Assembly (NCBI GenBank): GCA_947172415.1
Contig: OX359189.1
Coordinates: 1,758,501 to 1,822,500, forward strand
Direction: 5' to 3'
From: Chondrosia reniformis
Lineage: Eukaryota; Porifera; Demospongiae; Chondrillida; Chondrillidae
Length of the DNA stretch: 64,000 nt
Position numbers and translations under genes: made by a program. Shown piece after piece: positions 25,901 through 40,000 of the stretch; positions within the stretch are counted from its first letter, which is position 1; each line of letters opens with the position of its first letter. A model generated the notes under the pieces. The model did no database searches and was not told the DNA's origin. It saw only the letters and a list, made by a program, of their open reading frames with translations.

Positions 25901-28856
25901 ATTTGACAGAGTTAGAGCACCAAATGTACATTAATAGACTGGCATACCAAATTAATGTATAGTGAGAGAGATTGGGCAAATGTAAAGATTTATGAAAATT
26001 TCAAATTCTCATTGGAAATGTTTCATACATGACTGTGAATGCTGACACCAAGTTTGAGCTTCATATCTTTCCATTTGACAGAGTTAGAGCACCAAATGTA
26101 CATTAATAGACTGGCATACCAAATTAATGTATAGTGAGAGATTGGGCAAATGTAAAGATTTATGAAAATTTCAAATTCTCATTGGAAATGTTTCATACAT
26201 GACTGTGAATGCTGACACCAAGTTTGGGCTTCATATCTTTCCATTTGACAGAGTTAGAGCACCAAATGTACATTAAAAGACTGGTATACCAAATTAATGT
26301 ATAGTGAGAGATAGGGCAAATGTAAATATTTATGAAAATTTCAAATTCTCATTGGAAATGTTTCATACATGTCTGTGAATGCTGACACCAAGTTTGAGCT
26401 TCATATCTCTCCATTTGACAGAGTTAGAGCACCAAATGTACATTTATATACTGGTATACCAAATTAATGTATAGTGAGAGATAGGGCAAATGTAAATATT
26501 TATGAAAATTTCAAATTCTCATTGGAAATGTTTCATACATGTCTGTGAATGCTGACACCAAGTTTGAGCTTCATATCTTTCCATTTGACAGAGTTAGAGC
26601 ACCAAATGTACATTAAAAGACTGGAATACCAAATTAATGTATAGTGAGAGATAGGGCAAATGTAAATATTTATGAAAATTTCAAATTCTCAATAGAAATG
26701 TTTCATACATGTCTGTGAATGCTGAAACAACGTTTGAGCTTCATATCTTTCCATTTGACAGAGTTAGAGCACCAAATGTACATTAAAAGACTGGAATACC
26801 AAATTTATGTATGGTGAGAGATAGGGCAAATGTAAAGATTTACGAAAATTTCAAATTCTCATTGGAAATGTTTCATACATGTCTGTGAATGCTGACACCA
26901 AGTTTGAGTTTCATATCTTTCCATTTGACAGAGTTAGAGCACCAAATGTACATTAATAGACTGGCATACCAAATTAATGTATAGTGAGAGATTGGGCAAA
27001 TGTAAAGATTTATGAAAATTTCAAATTCTCATTGGAAATGTTTCATACATGACTGTGAATGCTGACACCAAGTTTGAGCTTCATATCTTTCCATTTGACA
27101 GAGTTAGAGCACCAAATGTACATTAATAGACTGGTATACCAAATTAATGTATGGTGAGAGATTGGGCAAATGTAAAGATTTATGAAAATTTCAAATTCTC
27201 ATTGGAAATGTTTCATACATGACTGTGAATGCTGACACCAAGTTTGAGCTTCATATCTTTCCATTTGACAGAGTTAGAGCACCAAATGTACATTTATATA
27301 CTGGTATACTAAATTAATGTATAGTGAGAGATAGGGCAAATGTAAATATTTATGAAAATTTCAAATTCTCATTGGAAATGTTTCATACATGTCTGTGAAT
27401 GCTGACACCAAGTTTGAGTTTCATATCTTTCCATTTGAAAGAGTTAGAGCACCAAATGTACATTAAAAGACTGGAATACCAAGTTAATGTATGGTGAGAG
27501 ATAGGGCAAATGTAAATATTTATGAAAATTTCAAATTCTCAATAGAAATGTTTCATACATGTCTGTGAATGCTGAAACAACGTTTGAGCTTCATATCTTT
27601 CCATTTGACAGAGTTAGAGCACCAAATGTACATTAAAAGACTGGAATACCAAATTTATGTATGGTGAGAGATAGGGCAAATGTAAAGATTTATGAAAATT
27701 TCAAATTCTCATTGGAAATGTTTCATACATGTCTGTGAATGCTGACACCAAGTTTGAGTTTCATATCTTTCCATTTGACAGAGTTAGAGCACCAAATGTA
27801 CATTAATAGACTGGCATACCAAATTAATGTATAGTGAGAGATTGGGCAAATGTAAAGATTTATGAAAATTTCAAATTCTCATTGGAAATGTTTCATACAT
27901 GACTGTGAATGCTGACACCAAGTTTGAGCTTCATATCTTTCCATTTGACAGAGTTAGAGCACCAAATGTACATTAATAGACTGGAATACCAAATTAATGT
28001 ATGGTGAGAGATAGGGCAAATGTAAAGATTTATGAAAATTTCAAATTCTCATTGGAAATGTTTCATACATGTCTGTGAATGCTGACACCAAGTTTGAGCT
28101 TCATATCTTTCCATTTGACAGAGTTAGAGCACCAAATGTACATTTATATACTGGTATACCAAATTAATGTATAGTGAGAGATAGGGCAAATGTAAAGATT
28201 TATGAAAATTTCAAATTCTCAATGGAAATGTTTCATACATGTCTGGGAATGCTGACACCAAGTTTGAGTTTCATATCTTTCCATTTGACAGAGTTAGAGC
28301 TCCAAATGTATATTTATATACTGGTATACTAAATTAATGTATGGTGAGAGATAGGGCAAATGTAAAGATTTACGAAAATTTCTAATTCTCATTGGAAATG
28401 TTTCATACATGTCTGTGAATGCTGACACCAAGTTTGAGCTTCATATCTTTCCATTTGACAGAATTAGAGCACCAAATGTACATTTATATACTGGTATACT
28501 AAATTAATGTATAGTGAGAGATAGGGCAAATGTAAAGATTTATGAAAATTTCAAATTCTCATTGGAAATGTTTCATACATATCTGTGAATGCTGACACCA
28601 AGTTTGAGCTTCATATCTTTCCATTTGACAGAATTAGAGCACCAAATGTACATTTATATACTGGTATACCAAATTAATGTATGGTGAGAGATAGGGCAAA
28701 TGTAAATATATATTTATGAAAATTTCAAATTCTCAATAGAAATGTTTCATACATGTCTGTGAATGCTGAAACAACGTTTGAGCTTCATATCTTTCCATTT
28801 GACAGAGTTAGAGCACCAAATGTACATTAAAAGACTGGAATACCAAATTAATGTAC

Positions 28857-29686
28857 GTATCTCTCACCATACATTAAATTTGTATGCAAGAATCTAATGT
28901 ACATTTAGTGCTGTAACTCTGTCAATTGGAAAGATGTGAAGCTGAAACTTGCTGTCAACATTCACAGACATACATAAAACATATCCAAAGAGTTTTACAA
29001 ATTTTGATGTTCACTCATATTTGCCCTATCTCTCACCATACATTAAATTTGTATACAAGAATCTAATGTACATTTAGTGCTGTAACTCTGTCAATTGGAA
29101 AGATGTGAAGCTGAAACTTGCTGTCAACATTCACAGACATACATAAAACATATCCAACGAGTTTTACAAATTTTGATGTTCACTCATATTTGCCCTATCT
29201 CTCACCATACATTAAATTTGTATACAAGAATCTAATGTACATTTAGTGCTGTAGCTCTGTCAATTGGAAAGATGTGAAGCTGAAACTTGCTGTCAACATT
29301 CACAGACATCCATAAAACATATCCAAAGAGTTTTACAAATTTTGATGTTCACTCATATTTGCCCTATCTCTCACCATACATTAAATTTGTATACAAGAAT
29401 CTAATGTACATTTAGTGCTGTAACTCTGTCAATTAGAAATATGGGAAGCTGAAACTTGGTGTTAGCATTCACAGACATACATAAAGCATATCCAAAGAGT
29501 TTTACAAATTTTGATGTTCACTCATATTTGCCCTATCTATCACCATACATTAAATTTGTATAGCAGAATCTAATGTACATTTAGTGCTGTAACTCTGTCA
29601 ATTGGAAAGATATGAAGCTGAAACCTCTTGGCTGTATGCACATATAGCTATACAGTATATCCTGCTAGTTTTGTAAAATTTCAAAA
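28857..29686 (-). repeat. Satellite subfamily B block, left of E3
   Basis: About five B monomers beginning at the A-to-B TACGTA junction. The junction and flanking monomers match those at 2189 and 44273, so this is a paralogous copy of the same boundary. Confidence 0.9.
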
Positions 29687-30349
29687 AAGGATACCCGAGT
29701 TACTGCAGATCCAAAAATACCATATTCTAAAGTATTGAAGATTCGCCAACCACAAGCGTTTTCATAGGCAATTACTTTATTTAAATAGAAGATAAAACCT
29801 TATAATAGTAGGCCTACCTGGACACATCTCTATGGTGGTTGCGGTTCCCATAGAGGTTGGTAGCGCTTAGACTCTGAAGCTGTCTCCTAATCGGTTGGTG
29901 CCATAGAGACGTGCTCACCAATAATCCGGATTTCGGGGGGGTTCCACGTAATGTGGGATTGGCATCTGATATCTTAGGATTCATATGAGTCGGCCATATC
30001 GAGAAGAACTGGTTCTTCTCACGCAAGTGACACCCAAAGCTCAACTCGGCAGAGCGTTACCACCGATCCCGGCCTCTGAGCGTCGTGGATGGTAGCGTTC
30101 GGTATGGTCCAATTTTTTTCCTTTGGAGTTTCTTTAGCAGTCGATTGGCGATTTTTCACTTTAGCGACATCCATATATTATAATATGGACAGATACTACT
30201 TCAAAACAATCAAGTATTACAGAGTGAATATCCACGTGCATTAAAATCTTTAAAAGCGTTCTCGTCATTCAAATATACATATAACAGTAACATATTTTCA
30301 ATATTCCCTTCTCTAGGTCGGCCATTTATATTATTACGAAACTCCCGTA
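29687..30349 (-). repeat. Complex element E3 (minus)
   Basis: Copy of E1 at offset +26,660, with core 29805-30112. It matches E2 at both variable sites (AACATATT, CCCGTACATT). All inverted repeats and the CAG|GTAGGC end are intact. Confidence 0.85.
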
Positions 30350-31024
30350 CATTAAATTTCTATACAAGAATCTAATGTACATTTAGTGCTGTAACTCTGT
30401 CAATTGGAAAGATGTGAAGCTGAAACTTGGTGTTAGCATTCACAGACATCCTTAAAGCATATCCAAAGAGTTTTACAAATTTTGATGTGCACTCATATTT
30501 GTCCCATCTCTCACCATACATTAAATTTGTATAGCAGAATCTAATGTACATTTAGTGCTGTAACTCTGTCAATTGGAGAGATGTGAAGCTGAACCTTGCT
30601 GTCAGCATTCACAGACATACATAAAGCATATCCAAAGAGTTTTACAAATTTTGATGTTCACTCATATTTGCCCTATCTCTCACCATACATACATTAAATT
30701 TGTATGCAAGAATCTATTGTACATTTAGTTCAATAACTCTGTCAATTGGAAAGATGTGAAGCTGAAACTTGTTGTCAGCATTCACAGACATACATAAAGC
30801 ATATCCAAAGAGTTTTACAAATTTTGATGTTCACTCATTTTTGCCCTATCTCTCACCATACATTAAATTTGTAAAGCAGAATCTAATGTACATTTAGTGC
30901 TGTAACTCTGTCAATTGGAAAGATGTGAAGCTGAAACTTGTTGTCAGCATTCACAGACATCCATAAAACATATCCAAAGAGTTTTACAAATTTTGATGTT
31001 CACTCATATTTGCCCTATCTCTCG
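30350..31024 (-). repeat. Satellite subfamily B block, right of E3
   Basis: About four B monomers paralogous to the block right of E1 but with fewer monomers. It ends at the same CTATCTCTCGAGTTATAGAG switch to subfamily C. Confidence 0.9.
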
Positions 31025-33085
31025 AGTTATAGAGTGACAGCCCTCAATGTACATTAAATTCTGCTATACAAAGTTTATGTATTGTGAGAGATAGGGCAAA
31101 ATTTAAGTTTCATCAAAATTTCAAAAACTCATTGAACATGTTTTTTAGATGTCTGTGAATGCTTATACAAAGATTTAGCTTCATATCTCTCCATTTGATA
31201 AAGTGACAGCCCTCAATGTACATTAAATTCTGCTATACAAAGTTAATGTATTGTGAGAGATAGGACAAATATTTTAAGTTTCATCAAAATTTCAAAAACT
31301 CATTGGACATGCTCTATAGATGTCTGTGATTGCTTATACAAAGATTTAGCTTCATATCTCTCCATTTGATAGAGTAACAGCCCTCAATGTACATTAAATT
31401 CTGCTATACAAAGTTAATGTATTGTGAGAGATAGGACAAATATTTTAAGTTTCATCAAAATTTCAAAAACTCATTGGACATGTTCTATAGATGTCTGTGA
31501 ATGCTAACCCAAAGATTTAGCTTCATATCTCTCCATTTGATAGAGTGACAGCCCTCAATGTACATTAAATTCTGCTATACAAAGTTAATGTATTGTGAGA
31601 GATAGGGTAAATTTTAAGTTTCATCAGAATTTCAAAAACCCATTGGACATGTTTTATAGAGGTCTGTGAATGCTTATACAAAGATTTAGCTTCATATCTC
31701 TCCATTTGATAGAGTGACAGCCCTCAATGTACATTAAATTCTGCTATACAAAGTTAATGTATTGTGAGATATAGGACAAATATTTTTTAAGTTTCATCAA
31801 AATTTCAAAAACTCATTGGACATGCTCTATAGATGTCTGTGAATGCTAACCCAAAGATTTAGCTTCATATCTCTAGCTCCATTTGATAGAGTGACAGCCC
31901 TCAATGTACATTAAATTCTGCTATACAAAGTTAATGTATGGTGAGAGATAAGGCAAATTTTAAGTTTCATCAAAATTTCAAAAACTCATTGGACATGTTT
32001 TATAGGTGTCTGTGAATGCTGACACAAAGATTTAGCTTCCTATATATCTCTCCAATTGATGGAGTGACAGCCCTCACTGTAGATTAAATTTTGGTATACA
32101 AAGTTAATGTATATTGTGAGAGATAGGACAAATATTTTAAGTTTCATCAAAATTTCAAAAACCCATTGGACATGCTCTATAGATGTCTGTGAATGCTAAC
32201 CCAAAGATTTAGCTTCATATCTCTCCATTTGATAGAGTGACAGCCCTCAATGTACATTAAATTCTGCTATACAAAGTTAATGTATTGTGAGAGATAAGGC
32301 AAATTTTAAGTTTCATCAAAATTTCAAAAACCCATTGGACATGTTTTATAGGTGTCTGTGAATGCTGACACAAAGATTTAGCTTCCTATATATCTCTCCA
32401 ATTGATGGAGTGACAGCCCTCAATGTAGATTATATTCTGGTATACAAAGTTAATGTATTGTGAGAGATAGGACAAATATTTTAAGTTTCATCAAAATTTC
32501 AAAAACTCATTGGACATGCTCTATAGATGTCTGTGAATGCTAACCCAAAGATTTAGCTTCATATCTCTCCATTTGATAGAGTGACAGCCCTCAATGTACA
32601 TTATATTCTGGTATACAAAGTTAATGTATTGTGAGAGATAGGACAAATATTTTAAGTTTCATCAAAATTTCAAAAACTCATTGGACATGCTCTATAGATG
32701 TCTGTGAATGCTAACCCAAAGATTTAGCTTCATATCTCTCCATTTGATAGAGTGACAGCCCTCAATGTACATTAAATTCTGCTATACAAAGTTAATGTAT
32801 TGTGAGAGATAGGGCAAAATTTTAGTTTCATCAAAATTTCAAAAACCCATTGGACATGTTTTATAGATGTCTGTGAATGCTTATACAAAGATTTAGCTTC
32901 ATATCTCTCCATTTGATAGAGTGACAGCCCTCAATGTACATTAAATTCTGCTATACAAAGTTAATGTATTGTGAGAGATAGGACAAATATTTTAAGTTTC
33001 ATCAAAATTTCAAAAACCCATTGGACATGCTCTATAGGTGTCTGTGAATGCTGACACAAAGATTTAGCTTCATATCTCTCCATTT
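31025..33085 (+). repeat. Satellite subfamily C block 2
   Basis: About 12 monomers of about 171 bp, in the same order of variants as C block 1 but shorter. The CTCTAGCTCC and CCTATATATCTC length variants recur in the same sequence, showing that the whole B-E-B-C-B-E-B cassette was duplicated. Confidence 0.92.
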
Positions 33086-33242
33086 GCCCTATCTCTCACC
33101 ATACATTAAATTTGTATACAAGAATCTAATGTACATTTAGTGCTGTAACTCTGTCAATTGGAAAGATATGAAGCTGAAACCTCTTGGCTGTATGCACATA
33201 TAGCTATACAGTATATCCTGCTAGTTTTGTAAAATTTCAAAA
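33086..33242 (-). repeat. Satellite B monomer, left of E4
   Basis: A single inverted B monomer entered at CCATTTG|CCCTATCTC, as at 6941. Confidence 0.85.
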
Positions 33243-33905
33243 AAGGATACCCGAGTTACTGCAGATCCAAAAATACCATATTCTAAAGTATTGAAGATTC
33301 GCCAACCACAAGCGTTTTCATAGGCAATTACTTTATTTAAATAGAAGATAAAACCTTATAATAGTAGGCCTACCTGGACACATCTCTATGGTGGTTGCGG
33401 TTCCCATAGAGGTTGGTAGCGCTTAGACTCTGAAGCTGTCTCCTAATCGGTTGGTGCCATAGAGACGTGCTCACCAATAATCCGGATTTCGGGGGGGTTC
33501 CACGTAATGTGGGATTGGCATCTGATATCTTAGGATTCATATGAGTCGGCCATATCGAGAAGAACTGGTTCTTCTCACGCAAGTGACACCCAAAGCTCAA
33601 CTCGGCAGAGCGTTACCACCGATCCCGGCCTCTGAGCGTCGTGGATGGTAGCGTTCGGTATGGTCCAATTTTTTTCCTTTGGAGTTTCTTTAGCAGTCGA
33701 TTGGCGATTTTTCACTTTAGCGACATCCATATATTATAATATGGACAGATACTACTTCAAAACAATCAAGTATTACAGAGTGAATATCCACGTGCATTAA
33801 AATCTTTAAAAGCGTTCTCGTCATTCAAATATACATATAACAGTAACATATTTTCAATATTCCCTTCTCTAGGTCGGCCATTTATATTATTACGAAACTC
33901 CCGTA
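33243..33905 (-). repeat. Complex element E4 (minus)
   Basis: Copy of E1 at offset +30,216, with core 33361-33668. It combines AACATATT (as E2/E3) with CCCGTAAATT (as E1), a recombinant-looking pairing of the two variable sites. Confidence 0.85.
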
Positions 33906-34061
33906 AATTAAATTTCTATACAAGAATCTAATGTACATTTAGTGCTGTAACTCTGTCAATTGGAAAGATGTGAAGCTGAAACTTGGTGTTAGCATTCACA
34001 GACATCCTTAAAGCATATCCAAAGAGTTTTACAAATTTTGATGTTCATTCATATTTGCCCT
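33906..34061 (-). repeat. Satellite B monomer, right of E4
   Basis: One B monomer ending at the B-to-A flip TTTGCCCTACGTATGGTGAG, identical in form to the flip at 7916. Confidence 0.85.
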
Positions 34062-37000
34062 ACGTATGGTGAGAGATAAGGAAAATGTAAAGATTTATGG
34101 AAATTTCAAATTCTTCTTGGAAATGTTTCATACATGACTGTGAATGCTGACACCAAGTTTGAGCTTCATATCTTTCCATTTGACAGAGTTAGAGCACCAA
34201 ATGTACATTAAAAGACTGGTATACCAAATTAATGTATGTTGAGAGATAGGGAAAATGTAAAGATTTATGAAAATTTCAAATTCTCATTGGAAATGTTTCA
34301 TACATGTCTGTGAATGCTGACACCAAGTTTGAGCTTCATATCTTTCCATTTGACAGAATTAGAGCACCAAATGTACATTTATATACTGGTATACTAAATT
34401 AATGTATGGTGAGAGATAGGGCAAATGTAAAGATTTATGAAAATTTCAAATTCTCATTGGAAATGTTTCATACATGTCTGTGAATGCTGACACCAAGTTT
34501 GAGCTTCATATCTTTCCATTTGACAGAGTTAGAGCACCAAATGTACAATAAAAGACTGGAATACCAAATTAATGTATGGTGAGAGATAGGGAAAATGTAA
34601 AGATTTATGAAAATTTCAAATTCTCATTGGAAATGCTTCATACATGTCTGTGAATACTGACACCAAGTTTGAGCTTCATATCTTTCCATTTGACAGAATT
34701 AGAGCACCAAATGTACATTTATATACTGGTATACTAAATTAATGTATAGTGAGAGATAGGGCAAATGTAAAGATTTATGAAAATTTCAAATTCTCATTAG
34801 AAATGCTTCATACATGTCTGTGAATGCTGACACCAAGATTGAGCTTCATATCTTTCCATTTGACAGAATTAGAACACCAAATGTACATTTATATACTGGT
34901 ATACTAAATTAATGTATAGTGAGAGATAGGGCAAATGTAAAGATTTATGAAAATTTCAAATTCTCATTAGAAATGCTTCATACATGTCTGTGAATGCTGA
35001 CACCAAGTTTGAGCTTCATATCTTTCCATTTGGCAGAATTAGAACACCAAATGTACATTTATATACTGGTATACTAAATTAATGTATAGTGAGAGATAGG
35101 GCAAATGTAAATATTTATAAAAATTTCAAATTCTCAATAGAAATGTTTCATACATGTCTGTGAATGCTGAAACAACGTTTGAGCTTCATATCTTTCCATT
35201 TGACAGAGTTAGAGCACCAAATGTACATTAAAAGACTGGAATACCAAATTAATGTAGGGTGAGAGATAGGGCAAATGTAAAGATTTATGAAAATTTCAAA
35301 TTCTCATTAGAAATGCTTCATACATGTCTGTGAATGCTGACACCAAGTTTGAGCTTCATATCTTTCCATTTGACAGAGTTAGAGCACCAAATGTACATTT
35401 ATATACTGGTATACTAAATTAATGTATGTTGAGAGATAGGGCAAATGTAAATATTTATAAAAATTTCAAATTCTCAATAGAAATGTTTCATACATGTCTG
35501 TGAATGCTGAAACAACGTTTGAGCTTCATATCTTTCCATTTGACAGAGTTAGAGCACCAAATGTACATTAAAAGACTGGAATACCAAATTAATGTATGGT
35601 GAGAGATAGGGCAAATGTAAATATTTATGAAAATTTCAAATTCTCAATAGAAATGTTTCATACATGTCTGTGAATGCTGAAACAACGTTTGAGCTTCATA
35701 TCTTTCCATTTGACAGAATTAGAGCACCAAATGTACATTAAAAGACTGGAATACCAAATTTATGTATGGTGAGAGATAGGGCAAATGTAAAGATTTATGA
35801 AAATTTCAAATTCTCATTGGAAATGTTTCATACATGTCTGTGAATGCTGACACCAAGATTGAGCTTCATATCTTTCCATTTGACAGAGTTAGAGCACCAA
35901 ATGTACATTTATATACTGGTATACCAAATTAATGTATAGTGAGAGATAGGGCAAATGTAAATATTTATAAAAATTTCAAATTCTCAATAGAAATGTTTCA
36001 TACATGTCTGTGAATGCTGAAACAACGTTTGAGCTTCATATCTTTCCATTTGACAGAGTTAGAGCACCAAATGTACATTAAAAGACTGGAATACCAAATT
36101 AATGTATAGTGAGAGATAGGGCAAATGTAAAGATTTATGAAAATTTCAAATTCTCATTGGAAATGCTTCATACATGTCTGTGAATGCTGACACCAAGTTT
36201 GAGCTTCATATCTTTCCATTTGACAGAGTTAGAGCACCAAATGTACATTTATATACTGGTATACTAAATTAATGTATGTTGAGAGATAGGGCAAATGTAA
36301 ATATTTATAAAAATTTCAAATTATCAATAGAAATGTTTCATACATGTCTGTGAATGCTGAAACAACGTTTGAGCTTCATATCTTTCCATTTGACAGAGTT
36401 AGAGCACCAAATGTACATTAAAAGACTGGAATACCAAATTAATGTATGGTGAGAGATAGGGCAAATGTAAATATTTATGAAAATTTCAAATTCTCAATAG
36501 AAATGTTTCATACATGTCTGTGAATGCTGAAACAACGTTTGAGCTTCATATCTTTCCATTTGACAGAATTAGAGCACCAAATGTACATTAAAAGACTGGA
36601 ATACCAAATTTATGTATGGTGAGAGATAGGGCAAATGTAAAGATTTATGAAAATTTCAAATTCTCAATGGAAATGTTTCATACATGTCTGGGAATGCTGA
36701 CACCAAGTTTGAGCTTCATATCTTTCCATTTGACAGAATTACAGCACCAAATGTACATTTATATACTGGTATACTAAATTAATGTATGGTGAGAGATAGG
36801 GCAAATGTAAAGATTTATGAAAATTTCAAATTCTCATTGGAAATGTTTCATACATGTCTGTGAATGCTGACACCAAGTTTGAGCTTCATATCTTTCCATT
36901 TGACAGAGTTAGAGCACCAAATGTACATTAATAGACTGGAATACCAAATTAATGTATGTTGAGAGATTGGGCAAATGTAAATATTTATGAAAATTTCAAA

Positions 37001-40000
37001 TTCTCATTGGAAATGTTTCATACATGACTGTGAATGCTGACACCAAGTTTGAGCTTCATATCTTTCCATTTGGCAGAATTAGAACACCAAATGTACATTT
37101 ATATACTGGTATACTAAATTAATGTATGGTGAGAGATAGGGCAAATGTAAATATTTATGAAAATTTCAAATTCTCAATAGAAATGTTTCATACATGTCTG
37201 TGAATGCTGAAACAACGTTTGAGCTTCATATCTTTCCATTTGACAGAATTAGAGCACCAAATGTACATTAAAAGACTGGAATACCAAATTTATGTATGGT
37301 GAGAGATAGGGCAAATGTAAAGATTTATGAAAATTTCAAATTCTCAATGGAAATGTTTCATACATGTCTGGGAATGCTGACACCAAGTTTGAGCTTCATA
37401 TCTTTCCATTTGACAGAATTACAGCACCAAATGTACATTTATATACTGGTATACTAAATTAATGTATGGTGAGAGATAGGGCAAATGTAAAGATTTATGA
37501 AAATTTCAAATTCTCATTGGAAATGTTTCATACATGTCTGTGAATGCTGACACCAAGTTTGAGCTTCATATCTTTCCATTTGACAGAGTTAGAGCACCAA
37601 ATGTACATTAATAGACTGGAATACCAAATTAATGTATGTTGAGAGATTGGGCAAATGTAAATATTTATGAAAATTTCAAATTCTCATTGGAAATGTTTCA
37701 TACATGACTGTGAATGCTGACACCAAGTTTGAGCTTCATATCTTTCCATTTGACAGAGTTAGAGCACCAAATGTACATTAATAGACTGGAATACCAAATT
37801 ATTGTATGGTGAGAGATAGGGCAAATGTAAAGATTTATGAAAATTTCAAATTCTCATTAGAAATGCTTCATACATGTCTGTGAATGCTGACACCAAGTTT
37901 GAGCTTCATATCTTTCCATTTGACAGAATTAGAGCACCAAATGTACATTTATATACTGGTATACTAAATTAATGTATGGTGAGAGATAGGGCAAATGTAA
38001 ATATTTATAAAAATTTCAAATTCTCAATAGAAATGTTTCATACATGTCTGGGAATGCTGACACCAAGTTTGAGCTTCATATCTTTCCATTTGACAGAGTT
38101 AGAGCACCAAATGTACATTAAAAGACTGGAATACCAAATTAATGTATGGTGAGAGATAGGGCAAATGTAAATATTTATGAAAATTTCAAATTCTCAATAG
38201 AAATGTTTCATACATGTCTGTGAATGCTGAAACAACGTTTGAGCTTCATATCTTTCCATTTGACAGAGTTAGAGCACCAAATGTACATTAAAAGACTGGA
38301 ATACCAAATTTATGTATGGTGAGAGATAGGGCAAATGTAAAGATTTATGAAAATTTCAAATTCTCAATGGAAATGTTTCATACATGTCTGGGAATGCTGA
38401 CACCAAGTTTGAGCTTCATATCTTTCCATTTGACAGAGTTAGAGCACCAAATGTACATTAAAAGACTGGAATACCAAATTAATGTATGTTGAGAGATTGG
38501 GCAAATGTAAATATTTATGATAATTTCAAATTCTCATTGGAAATGTTTCATACATGACTGTGAATGCTGAAACAACGTTTGAGCTTCATATCTTTCCATT
38601 TGACAGAGTTAGAGCACCAAATGTACATTAAAAGACTGGAATACCAAATTTATGTATGGTGAGAGATAGGGCAAATGTAAAGATTTATGAAAATTTCAAA
38701 TTCTCAATGGAAATGTTTCATACATGTCTGGGAATGCTGACACCAAGTTTGAGCTTCATATCTTTCCATTTGACAGAGTTAGAGCACCAAATGTACATTA
38801 AAAGACTGGAATACCAAATTAATGTATGTTGAGAGATTGGGCAAATGTAAATATTTATGAAAATTTCAAATTCTCATTGGAAATGTTTCATACATGACTG
38901 TGAATGCTGAAACAACGTTTGAGCTTCATATCTTTCCATTTGACAGAGTTAGAGCACCAAATGTACATTAAAAGACTGGAATACCAAATTTATGTATGGT
39001 GAGAGATAGGGCAAATGTAAAGATTTATGAAAATTTCAAATTCTCATTGGAAATGTTTCATACATGTCTGTGAATGCTGACACCAAGTTTGAGCTTCATA
39101 TCTTTCCATTTGACAGAGTTAGAGCACCAAATGTACATTAAAAGACTGGCATACCAAATTAATGTATGGTGAGAGATTGGGCAAATGTAAAGATTTATGA
39201 AAATTTCAAATTCTCATTGGAAATGTTTCATACATGACTGTGAATGCTGACATCAAGTTTGGGCTTCATATCTTTCCATTTGACAGAGTTAGAGCACCAA
39301 ATGTACATTAATAGACTGGAATACCAAATTAATGTATGGTGAGAGATAGGGCAAATGTAAAGATTTATGAAAATTTCAAATTCTCATTGGAAATGTTTCA
39401 TACATGTCTGTGAATGCTGACACCAAGTTTGAGCTTCATATCTTTCCATTTGACAGAGTTAGAGCACCAAATGTACATTTATATACTGGTATACCAAATT
39501 AATGTATATTGAGAGATAGGGCAAATGTAAATATTTATGAAAATTTCAAATTCTCATTGGAAATGTTTCATACATGTCTGGGAATGCTGACACCAAGTTT
39601 GAGTTTCATATCTTTCCATTTGACAGAGTTAGAGCACCAAATGTATATTTATATACTGGTATACCAAATTAATGTATAGTGAGAGATAGGGCAAATGTAA
39701 ATATTTATGAAAATTTCAAATTCTCATTGGCAATGTTTCATACATGTCTGGGAATGCTGACACCAAGTTTGAGCTTCATATCTTTCCATTTGACAGAATT
39801 AGAGCACCAAATGTACATTTATATACTGGTATACTAAATTAATGTATAGTGAGAGATAGGGCAAATGTAAATATTTATGAAAATTTCAAATTCTCATTGG
39901 AAATGTTTCATACATGTCTGTGAATGCTGACACCAAGTTTGAGCTTCATATCTTTCCATTTGACAGAATTAGAGCACCAAATGTACATTTATATACTGGT

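Larger units (their letters stand above)
7916..28856 (+). repeat. Satellite subfamily A array 2 (about 123 monomers)
   Basis: About 20.9 kb of uninterrupted 170-bp monomers. The first monomer is a distinctive variant (TTATGGAAATTTC, TTCTTCTTGG). The last has the TATA-insertion variant seen at the ends of the other A arrays. Interior monomers form nested higher-order repeats: about 512-bp trimers at 10,500-14,600, and a pair of about 5.1-kb blocks from about 15,700 to 25,800. No ORF, transposon or non-satellite insertion was seen in it. Confidence 0.95.
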
